From Adineta steineri (taxonomy: Eukaryota > Rotifera > Eurotatoria > Adinetida > Adinetidae): a DNA stretch of 64,000 bases. The translations under genes and the position numbers were made by a program. The number at the start of each line of letters is the position of its first letter. Within the stretch, counting starts at the first letter, position 1. Where the stretch lies: the NCBI GenBank assembly GCA_905250115.1, contig CAJNOI010000021.1, positions 317,895-381,894 on the forward strand, given 5' to 3'. The notes under the pieces are model-generated. The model saw only the letters and a program-made list of their open reading frames with translations. It searched no databases and was not told the DNA's origin. This document shows, piece by piece, positions 9,124 to 20,074 of the stretch.

Positions 9124-10080
9124 ATGATTTATCAAATGGAATATTTTCCTAATGAAATATTAATTGAAATATTTAAGTATTTTGATATTCAAGAACTTTT
9201 TCAAGCATTTTATAATCTTAATTCTCGTTTTAATATTCTTCTTCATTCATTAAATAATCTTTCTCTTACTCTTACTAAAACTAATTACAATATCAATAAA
9301 ATACCTATAGATTGTATTTCTATTCTTATTATTAATGAAATTCAAATTGAATTAGATCAATTTACACATATTCGTTGTTTAATTTTAACAATTCCATTTT
9401 ATAGACAAATCCATCAACTCTCGACGCATACTTTTCCTTATTTAGAACATCTTTCAATTAATTTTTTAACACAATCATTTCCATATAATATATTTAATAT
9501 TTATAATAAAATTTTCTCAAATGAATTTCCATGTTTACAATCGTCTTATTTACAACAAGCAGAAGTTATACATAGGTTCGAAACTTGGACACACACATTA
9601 TCATTACGTAAATTAAAAGTTGGAAAAATTAATATATTTACCTATAAAGCTATATTATCTTCTTGTTCAAATCTATATTATCGTAAATTTATTAAAAATA
9701 TTTCAAAAGGAATATTATTACCTGATAAAACACATGTTAATTTGAAAAAAATGATAATAGAATTACCCTTGTGGAATTCTTATACATTATCTGAAATGAA
9801 TAATTTTCTTTCATATGTACCCAATCTTGAACAATTTAGTATTTATCATGCTGAATTTTGTGCAGATATAAATGGATATCTATCGTATGATTGGTTATCA
9901 TCATCGATTAATTCTTATTTACCATTACTTCATTCATTTAATTATTATTTCGAGCTTTTCTATTTTGGATTATCAAATACATATGATATGGAAAATATTC
10001 TTAGTCAAATAAAAGAACATTTTAAGAAAGTTCATAATAATCAATATCAATCTCGACTTACTATTATTGAACGAATTTAA
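9124..10080 (+). CDS. F-box protein, subfamily B (318 aa)
   Basis: F-box core MEYFPNEILIEIFKYFDI, then Leu-rich repeats and the subfamily C-terminus (YVPNLEQFSIYHAEF, YDWLSSSINSYLPLLHSF, HNNQYQSRL). The ATG follows TTTTTGTTTTAG directly. The usual NLYFLQF-like segment is altered to NLYYRKFIKNIS, a small divergence from the other copies. Single coding exon; last of the close-packed trio 7107-10080. Confidence 0.85.
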   Translation: MIYQMEYFPNEILIEIFKYFDIQELFQAFYNLNSRFNILLHSLNNLSLTLTKTNYNINKIPIDCISILIINEIQIELDQFTHIRCLILTIPFYRQIHQLSTHTFPYLEHLSINFLTQSFPYNIFNIYNKIFSNEFPCLQSSYLQQAEVIHRFETWTHTLSLRKLKVGKINIFTYKAILSSCSNLYYRKFIKNISKGILLPDKTHVNLKKMIIELPLWNSYTLSEMNNFLSYVPNLEQFSIYHAEFCADINGYLSYDWLSSSINSYLPLLHSFNYYFELFYFGLSNTYDMENILSQIKEHFKKVHNNQYQSRLTIIERI

Positions 10081-11519
10081 TGATAATATTATATGTGATA
10101 AACATATATACAAATTATTCTACATTTAAGTCTTTCAAATAAGATAACATCTGTATATCTTTTAAATATTTTCTTTCAGGATGAATAAATTCGATATCAG
10201 ATTTAATAGAATCTAATCGACGAACTCTTTTTCATTAATATCTATTATAATAGTAAAGAGAGTATCGTATTTCGACAGTAGAATTCAATAAAATTTTAAC
10301 ATTCAACAAAATCTGATGTAATTACATTCCTCTAGGTTGAATATATTCTGTAATGATTGTATTTGTATGATGAATCTTCGAATAAAATTATATAATCAAT
10401 AATTGAATTTCAACTATATCATCTGTAGCTCGTGCCGTAGTCCTTTTATTTAATGATTCTCTTACACAGTAACTGACAATAATAGGCTGCGTGTGGTTGA
10501 TGGTGAGTATGGATGTGGGTGAAGATGAGTGCACACTTCCCAATAATTCGAAGTTTTTGTTTTTGTATCAGCGATGAAAGCTGATTTGGAATCAACTTTG
10601 TGTTTTTAATAACATTTGGATATATAAAAGTAAAAATGTATATCCAATTACTATGAATGATACAGAATTATTATGATTTCAATCGGTGATAACTTTAAAT
10701 GATAAAAAATATTAAACACATTTCGATTTGACTTGAATCATTTGATAATAAATTTATTTTATTTCATTCATAACTAGATAAACGAAAAATCTTTTCATTA
10801 AAGAAAATAATTATTTTATTAAAAAAGATAAACCTCGATAAGCAGTACGCATTTTTAATGGTAATTTTAATAAATAAAAAAAACTAAGAAAGAAAATCAA
10901 ATCACTTGATTAAATATAAAAGTTGGTAAAAAGAAAAGAAAAATCAACGAAATAACATAAACCCGTGCTTTGTGAATATGTTTAAAAATAATTTATTAAA
11001 TACATTAATAATAATGACTGACAAATATTTAAGATTTCCTTTTCTTAAATAAAATATTTTTGTTTTTTTCTGACATTTAAATCATGATAAAATAAATGTT
11101 TTTCTTATCTTTTTCTTGTTGTATGATAAATTACATCAATTAACATAATACAAATACTTTTGTATTCAAGGTAAGAAAAACAAATAAATATTGTGAAGGA
11201 AAAGAAAAGCATGTCTTTTTTTTCTTCTATTATTTCGTTTGTATTCGTATAAGGTATATGAGAAAAAACAAACACTTCTCCAATATTCTTGATCAAAATA
11301 AAAAAAAAACGAAATTACCCTTTTTGATGTCGTCAGATAAACAGATAAAAATGTAATTCGATAAATAACTAACTAACGTTATACATGAAAAATGTGGTTT
11401 TAGAAACACAATGATATTTTCATCAATTTATTTTCATCGAACATTTGTCAATGTAATAATTTTGAAAAAAATTATTATTTTTGATTTTTCTATTAAAAAA
11501 AAATTAATAAAATGTTTAA
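10081..11519. other. gene-free AT-rich stretch
   Basis: An orphan acceptor TTTTCTTTCAG ends at 10179, directly before a 12-codon frame (MNKFDIRFNRI), possibly the remains of another cluster member. A GC-rich island lies at 10480-10545. Beyond it I see only AT-rich sequence; the minus-strand frame at 11105-11296 is low-complexity and not credible. Confidence 0.5.
10480..10545. repeat. G-rich island with TGTGGG motif
   Basis: GGCTGCGTGTGGTTGATGGT, GATGTGGGTGAAGATGAG and GTGCACACTTCCC in sequence. Same composition as the other G/C-rich islands, with a weaker C-rich arm. Confidence 0.4.
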
Positions 11520-13227
11520 TTAAACAATTTTGACCTGCTTGATTCGAATCAAAATGTCACATCATCTATATCTGAATTTATTTACCAATCTTATGATATT
11601 CCAATAATATCAATGAAAGATAATGAAATGAATCATTATTAAAAGAAATAGTGCAATTCAATTAATTTCAACATCAAATTTTAAAAATATATTCAAAAAA
11701 ATACCAATAAATGTTCTATTATGCTCAACAATTCAACAAGTTAAACAAATGGATAATGAGAATAAACAAATAAAAGAAAATATTTTAATAAGTGATAAAA
11801 TGTTTTGGTTATTATTACCAAATGGATTTAATACACAAGATATGTCAAGTATTTGAATTATTAATAGTAAAACATTATTTTGAAAGCGTGTTCATCGTAA
11901 TCAATTACCTTATCAATCACTTTTAAAATTATCTGGAAAACAATTTTGTAATAAATATTCATCAACATTAATTAAAGCATATGGACCTGCTGCAATATTT
12001 TCTTTATCTTCAAATAAACAAAATCTTTGTCAATTAAATTATCATCATGAAGGTGGTGTTCGTTATTAGTATATTATCACAGTAGGACAATAATTCAACA
12101 ATATGTCTTGGACATAATGAAATTTTAATTGATCCATTATTATTTAACAAATATAATATAAAATATAAGAAAGTAACTCAAAATCCGCATGAAATTCTTT
12201 CACAAAGTTTTACTCAACATGAAATTCTATGTGAAGCAATTCATTTTGCTTTACCATCTTGGTTTTATAATGAATTTCCTAAAAATTCTTCTTTATGTCA
12301 TTGTAAATTATCTTCAAATTTAAAGAAAGATGAATCAATTGATTTGAATTTATATAATCATGAAACTATTCAAAGATATATTCAAAAATATCTTCAACTC
12401 AATACTCATCAAAGTATTTTTTTTTTATTTAAGAATATTTTTAAAAAGTTTATTTATTTAGATGAAGATTCTATATTAGACAAAGATACATCATTTCTTC
12501 CTAATATTAATGAATGAGTTCTATTTAAAAGATTGATGCAAATAAATAAATAAAATGAATTTTTAGAAAAGATCTCTTAATGGATATTTGTAATGAATCA
12601 ATGAAATAGTTCTTAATGAATTATTTTCATCAGAAGATTTTGGAAATGATATTTTTATGGATAATAATCGATCTGAATCTGCAAATTATGAACAAATACC
12701 AAATATGATTGATACACCATCATCATCTAATGATCAATCAATAAATGAAGAAATTATCAGTAAGTTTATTCAATTTAATTATTCTTTTATATTTAAAATA
12801 AGATTAATAAATAGAGAATAACAAACACAATGAATTTATAATAAAAAGAAACAATAAACAATATAAAATTGATGTCAAGAAAATCTTATATTTATCAAAT
12901 TTAAATAAACAAATAACGAAAAATGACCTTCGATCTTATTTTAATGGTTTAACAAAAATTATTTTAAAACAAAGTCAATTATCACCATATCTTAATTATG
13001 TATTTATATTTCATCGTACAAATCTTCAAGCTGAATATAGTCAAAAACGAGCAAATAGTTCTTCACGTTTTGGATCAAATTCCCAAATAGAATTTGTTAA
13101 AAATTTTTCGGAACTTTCAAATGAAAATAAACTTGATGAAAAGTGGAATATTGTTACTGAAAATGATTTTAAAAAGTTATTTTTTAATTCTGATAAAATA
13201 AAGTATATTTCAGCAAGAATTGTTTAA
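11520..13227 (+). pseudogene. degraded JmjC-domain gene (JARID2-like) with RRM-like 3' exon
   Basis: Fragments in shifting frames resemble a JmjC domain. IFSLSSNKQNLCQLNYHHEG aligns with the JARID2 stretch around its YLHTGADCIWY motif, LIDPLLFNKYNIKYKKVTQ with the ...EVLCKEGIKVHRTVQ segment, and CEAIHFALPSWF with the ...SETVHFATTQW motif. In-frame stops (such as near 11855 and 12068) and at least one frame change near 12600 break it. The 3' end is better preserved. A 55-nt intron (12760-12814) still splices in frame to an exon open to 13227, whose ILYLSNLNKQITKNDLRSYF resembles the start of an RRM. JARID2-type proteins act in chromatin, and the Fe(II) residues are not conserved in JARID2 itself. 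It is probably a dead copy of a host gene; the 5' end is not definable. Confidence 0.55.
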
Positions 13228-14991
13228 AAATCAAGGGTGTGGGGTGAGTGTATCATATTGATGTTAACCACACCCACACCCTCAAAGATGCTAAATGATG
13301 TCTATACAATATCTTCAGATTTTCTTTGTTCTGAAAGAAAAATCTATAGGAAGTTACGAGTCAAACATGAAAAGGTAGTGCTATGGAGAATATATTACTA
13401 TCATGAAATCCAGATTCACATTCGCTCTGAGTCTTAGATTGTGAAGATAGAAAAGTTATTGTCAAATCTCTTTTTATTAAAACTAAAAATTGAACTTGTA
13501 TTCATTTCAAATGCATATACATAAGTGTTACAATGAATATTGTTTCTGTGTCGTACTGAGAATGTACCAGATCGAGTATCCTATCCAAGATATTTTATAA
13601 AAATGATCTCAATTGATACTACCCAACTCCACAAAGTTTCGCATGATCAAGCTAAAAAGTGTTGGTGCATTGAGAAGTGTCATCAACGTTAGTCTTCGAA
13701 GAATGTGAATCCAGATGAAATGCATATGAACCTTCGCTCAATTGATAAAGAAAATGTTTTATCATAATGACGTTCAAGAGTTTTAAAACTAAAATATATC
13801 TGCATTTATTTCTGCGAATGCGAATAATGCATTTAGTGAAAAGTATCTAGGATAGTTAGTTATCTACAGGCGTGATCAACCAATCCGATACTCCAATTTA
13901 CTGTCTTTTGATTATCAGTTAAAACCCGAACTTTATTTGAGCTAAATTATCACTCTCATCTTCAAACTATTACTAAATTTGAAACACTAACTACTAATGG
14001 TCGTCTTAAATAGAATAATTCAGTTCCTAAAATCTAGTCCTACCGTTTATAAGATACTGAATAATTTCATATGAGACAGCCATCAGTAGCCAATCATTTA
14101 AATTCAATAGTTTGACAAAGAAGGTGATCATTTAAACCGAACATGGTCAATTTCTAACTGATAACATCTGAATTTTATTCTTCTTATATTATGAGAAACA
14201 TATTAATACGAGTTGGTGATTTATCTTTTACGTAATAATTTTTTTTCAAGCATATAAAAAAAATTAATAACAATGTATTCATCTTTTTACTTGAAACCGT
14301 ATATATGATATGGTTAATTGTCATTGCAGTAGTGCGCCATCTCTTTAAAATGAATTGTATTTGATATCGAATATAACTCTAAGCAATAGAAAACTTTGTA
14401 TACGTACGTCAAAAGACAACTATTTTATTTTGTTATGAAATAAATAATTATCAAAATATCTAGAAGGACTTTATTTTTAGTGAATAGTTTGGATGAACAG
14501 TCATCTCATCATTTGTTTTGATGAAATTGAGAGGGAAGTACGATTGTACAGCACTAAAATACTTGTTGTCATCTTTCTATAAGTACGTCATTTTTTGTTC
14601 TAGTTGAATAAATAAGACAAAAAAAGAATAAGATCGCTTTCACGATTTATTTGAAAATTTGATCTATTTCAGTTATGTGACCAAATGAAATGTATTACAT
14701 CTATGAACATTAGATATTATCGTTCTTCAGATATTTTTCGATTTTTACATTAAACAAAAGATCAATGAATAATCTATTATATGTTAATCGAAGAAGACTG
14801 ATATTAATTTGTCATCGGAGAATATATATATAACCTTGAGATAATAATATGATTAATGAAAGTTTTACATATGTTTTTGATATTATTTTAAGGGTAGTAG
14901 ATTATTACTAGCACTAGATGGTTAGTTGTTCTCGATATTACTGTAAATTTTTCTAGAATTTTATTCATTTCATTTTAGATTAAATTCATTT
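13228..14991. other. gene-free stretch
   Basis: It starts with the G/C-rich hairpin at 13231-13285. The 66-codon frame 13237-13437 overlaps that hairpin and is not credible. The remainder is AT-rich with no frame, repeat or RNA I can support. A TTTCATTTTAG acceptor ends about 13 nt before the ATG at 14992. Confidence 0.5.
13231..13285. repeat. G-rich/C-rich hairpin island
   Basis: GGGTGTGGGGTGAGTG and CCACACCCACACCCTC are near-complementary arms separated by about 22 nt. This is the clearest of the six TGTGGG-type islands and lies directly behind the JmjC pseudogene. Confidence 0.5.
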
Positions 14992-15948
14992 ATGAATAAT
15001 AGTTTATCAACATTAGAATTATTATCTAATGAACTTCTGATTAATATATTCAGATATTTAAATACGGTAGATATTTTTCAATCTTTTTATAATCTTAATT
15101 TCCGTTTTAATACAACAATACAATCTCTTGATAATCATCATCTTACAATTTCGGAAAATAATTATAAAATTAATTTCAATGTTTTCTCTCATTATATTAA
15201 TAGTCTTACTATAACTGGTGAAATTGATATAAATCTTTATTATTTTAAAAATATTCGTCATCTTATTTTGCATTTTCCATCAACTAAATTATTAGAACAA
15301 CTCAATTATAATATTTTACCTCATTTAGAATATCTTTCAATACCAGATATGTTATTTGGTATGTCACCTATTTATCAAAAAATCTTTTCCAGTACATTTC
15401 CAAACTTAAAATCTTGTAATTTATATGGATTTGAAACCATTGAAACAATTTTAACATGGACACAAACAGCTTCATTGCGTATATTAAAAATTGGTTTAAT
15501 TGATTATCATGTTTATAAATCAATTTTACATGCATGTCCAAATTTATATTATTTTAAATTAAAAATGTTTCAATCCTATTTAAAACTTTCAAATATTTAT
15601 GAACATTTTAATCTTAAAAAACTTGAAATTCATAGTGATATAAATGATTGGTATTATAATGATCAATTAATTGATATTTTTCTTCAATGTGTACCTAATC
15701 TTGAACAATTAAGTATTGATCGAATAATATCAGTTTCAAAAATTGTTGAACTTATTCCGGATTATAATTGGCTTGCATCAATTATTTCTCTACATTTATC
15801 ATCATTACAATATTTTAATTTTTGTTTACATTTAGAATATCATTATGAAGTTCTTCAATTTCTGAGTACAGAAATACGTCGTCTATTGAGACAATTATTT
15901 TTCAATGCTCATCAAAATCATTATCAATCTCGATTTATTATTACATAG
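14992..15948 (+). CDS. F-box protein, subfamily B (318 aa)
   Basis: F-box core LELLSNELLINIFRYLNT (residues about 7-24), then Leu-rich repeats with IFSSTFPNLKSCNLYG, CVPNLEQLSIDRI, YNWLASIISLHLSSLQYF and HQNHYQSRF, all subfamily B signatures. The F-box Pro (LPNE in paralogues) is replaced by Ser (LSNE). The start is the first ATG after TTTCATTTTAG. It is separated from the main array by the JmjC pseudogene and about 5 kb, an outlier of the same expansion. Confidence 0.84.
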   Translation: MNNSLSTLELLSNELLINIFRYLNTVDIFQSFYNLNFRFNTTIQSLDNHHLTISENNYKINFNVFSHYINSLTITGEIDINLYYFKNIRHLILHFPSTKLLEQLNYNILPHLEYLSIPDMLFGMSPIYQKIFSSTFPNLKSCNLYGFETIETILTWTQTASLRILKIGLIDYHVYKSILHACPNLYYFKLKMFQSYLKLSNIYEHFNLKKLEIHSDINDWYYNDQLIDIFLQCVPNLEQLSIDRIISVSKIVELIPDYNWLASIISLHLSSLQYFNFCLHLEYHYEVLQFLSTEIRRLLRQLFFNAHQNHYQSRFIIT

Positions 15949-16493
15949 TTAAACTGTTTTTAGTTAGTTAGTTAGAAATATGTTAGAAAGTTTCTTATAG
16001 AATTTAGATAAGTTTATTTAGTAGTATTTTGAAAGAAAAAAGATTTCTATGAATAATTGTTTATTTATGTACATTAATATCAGAGTATGAATATTATCAA
16101 TGCGAGAAACGAATTTATTCTTCGAGTTTTAAACGTAGCATTATGATTAAGATTAGAATACTAATATCCTAGAATCCATGAGGGGTGGCGGTTTATAAAA
16201 AAAAAGTGGAAAGTAGTATTACTTTTTAGGAGAGAAACCTATAGTGTTCTACCTATTCTCAGTATTTATCGAAGGAACTATTTTCGAGAGGGTGGCAGTC
16301 GCCGAATAGCTAGAGCCGCCCCTCGTGTACTATAAAAAAACATCAATAATCTTGATATTTAATCGTAAACAGAGATGTTCGCCACAGTTGGACATCTTGA
16401 TTCGAATTAATGGTCATTATACCACATATTAACTTTAAATTTACATCTAGTTTTATTCCGAAATATTTCGTTTTAGATTTTTTTGATATATTA
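15949..16493. other. intergenic with short inverted-repeat element
   Basis: AT-rich spacer between the F-box gene and YIPF4, containing the 16177-16327 element. An upstream in-frame ATG at 16410 would extend YIPF4 by 28 residues that have no family support. Confidence 0.5.
16177..16327. mobile_element. short inverted-repeat element, hAT-MITE-like
   Basis: About 151 bp with GC-rich ends: left CATGAGGGGTGGCGG, right (reverse complement) CACGAGGGGCGGCTCTAG. The outer 14 bp match with two differences, and the body is non-coding. GGGGCGGCTCTAG-type ends occur in hAT-derived MITEs, which suggests the family, but I see no 8-bp target duplication. Confidence 0.45.
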
Positions 16494-17618
<1,125 letters not shown>

Positions 17619-18066
17619 TTTATTCTATTATGTATTTTGACAATCGATAGAACAAAATAAATCGATTCGGACACATTTTCTCTTTAATAAAGTAGATCGA
17701 TCGTTTTTTTCCTGTTACATAAATAAACATTAAATTTCTTTAATAAAAAAACTTTTATTTATCATAATACAAAACTGAAGAAGAAAAAATCTTCTTTTGA
17801 TTGTTCGAAAAACGTTAACTAGTGTCCTCTATGATATTTCACTTCTCATTGATAGATTATTTCTACCATTCATTGACTTGCTCGTCAACAGCGTCAATCA
17901 GTTGAAAAAAAGTTTATATTCCGATCTATTAAATAAATTGAATAAAAATGGTCTCTATATGACTTGATATTCTCGCGCTTTTTCATTACAATGAATAAGT
18001 TAAATATATCTATATTGAATATTAATGATCTATCCAGTTATTATACGACATATTCTTTATTATCTT
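17619..18066. other. intergenic YIPF4-FICD
   Basis: AT-rich spacer holding the YIPF4 3' UTR and FICD 5' region; AATAAA-like hexamers near 17657 and 17692 could be polyadenylation signals. Nothing else seen. Confidence 0.4.
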
Positions 18067-19730
18067 ATGGAGCGATGCTCATCAATCGAACTTCGTCGAT
18101 CTCTATCGAAAATGTGCCTACTGCTTCTTCTTTCATTTTTCACAACAATTATAATTAATATTTTATTACCAAGTTTTATTTCCAAAACTCAAACATCGCC
18201 ATCAGTCAGTCTACTTGCATCAAGTCATATATTCTTTCCATCGGATTTAATTCCTTTACATTATTCTCAACAACATCATCATGAATTACAAACACATTAT
18301 GAAAAACAAGATTTATCAGATAAAAGACGATCATATATAAAAGATCAATCACAACAGAAGAATGTATCGAATGGTAAAGTATATTTTATCAGAAATATAA
18401 TGAATGAAAAGATCAGTACTATTCATAGGCAACGTCTTATAGGCTTTCGATAATTATTTTCACATATTTTGTTTCGCCATATAAAATATTTAAAAGAACA
18501 TGTCAGAATGTGATGTATGATAGACAAGAATCTTGGGTTATAAACTATTCGAATTGCTTTAGTCAAGGATAATCGTAACAATTATTATGATATTTAAATC
18601 TAAATTTTTTTATTATTTTAGACCTTCGCCAAGAAGCTGAAACAGCACTTCATGTAGCACTTGATTTGATCAAATCAAATAAAGTTAAAAAGGCACGAAA
18701 AGTATTTGAACATGCTTTAATACTTGATCCTCATAATTCAGAAATACTTGTTGAATATGGACAATTTCTTGAATATTATCATAAAGATTTAATACGTGCT
18801 GAACATTTCTATACTCGTGCACTTGTTAAACAACCAGATCATTTTCGTGCATTAGAACTTAAAAAACGAACATTACCATTAGTTCAAGAAATTGATCAAA
18901 AACATTTTACATTTATTGATAATCTTCTTAAAGAATTTTATCGTATTCCAGATACAAATCCATATTTAAGACGTGCTAAACGTGATGCTTATTATTTACA
19001 TATTTATCATTCCAATGGTATTGAAGGTAATACATTAGATCTTCGTGAAACACGATATATTGTTGAAACACGTATGGCTGTTGCTGGAAAATCTCTTGTT
19101 GAACAACAAGAAGTACTTGGTCTTGATTTAGCTTTACAATATGTTAATTGTACATTAGTTAATCGTCTTGGTACAATAACACGTGAAGATATTCTTGAAA
19201 TTCATCGTCGAGTTTTAGGTTTCGTTGATCCAATTGAAGCTGGTCAATTACGTCAACATCAAGTATATGTTGGATCATTTATTCCACCATCAGCAACAGA
19301 AGTTCCCGAATATCTTGATGATTTTCTTCAATGGCTTAATTCATTAGAAGATACAGAAGATCTTCATGCTATTGAATTAGCTGCTATAGCACATTATAAA
19401 TTTGTTTATATTCATCCATTTATTGATGGAAATGGTCGAACAGGACGTTTATTAATGAATTTAATTCTAATGAGATCTGGTTTTCCACCGGTGATTATCG
19501 AGAAATCTGAACGTTTTATTTATTATTCATATTTAGATCAAGCAAATAATGGAGATGTTCGACCATTAATACGTTTTATAGCAAAATGTACTGAACGAAC
19601 TCTAACAAACTTTATTCATCAATCACTACCAACAAGAACTACTGGTCAAGAATTAAAATTGAATGATGATGTTGATGATGATGATAATGAAAGCAAACTT
19701 ATGAACGATCGAGTAATTATGGTTGATTAG
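18067..19730 (+). CDS. FICD: FICD (HYPE), ER-membrane protein adenylyltransferase
   Basis: Two exons (18067-18373 and 18622-19730; intron 248 nt, long for this window) give about 471 aa; human FICD is 458. Order: short basic N-terminus, signal-anchor helix (CLLLLLSFFTTIIINIL), a TPR region (KKARKVFEHALILDPHNSEI, AEHFYTRALVKQPDHFRALE), an inhibitory helix SNGIEGN fitting [S/T]xxxE[G/N], and a Fic core with HPFIDGNGRTGR. FICD faces the ER lumen and adds AMP to, or removes it from, BiP. The catalytic His and autoinhibitory Glu are both present, so dual activity is expected by family. An in-frame ATG at 18025 is an alternative start. It ends in an acidic stretch (DDVDDDDNE). Confidence 0.93.
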
Positions 19731-20074
19731 AAATTTACTACAGTGAATATGTATATATTTCTCATAATTTGTTTTGTATAATTGTAAACCAGCATTAAAA
19801 AGAAAATTTTCTTTTCCGAAATAAAACTCAACGAAATTAGTACATCAATTATTATCTATAGATTTTTCTATAAGTTGATATATATATTTATTAACCGTTT
19901 ACATTCTCGATATAGTTTTCAATAAAAATGACAACAACAAAAACAATGAAAGAATAGCTATATACAAATATGTATCCTATTGACATTCATTCAATTGATT
20001 AATTTAAAGACTAGAAAATAAATTGATATACCACCGGTAATAAAACAAAAAAAAGATAGAAATTGCACATTATT

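Noticed and set aside
13237-13437. 66-codon frame on + strand
   Set aside because: Begins in the TGTGGG hairpin and shows no protein-like pattern.
16410-16493. Upstream in-frame start for YIPF4
   Set aside because: Adds 28 residues without family similarity; MMTTSEQ fits better as the start.
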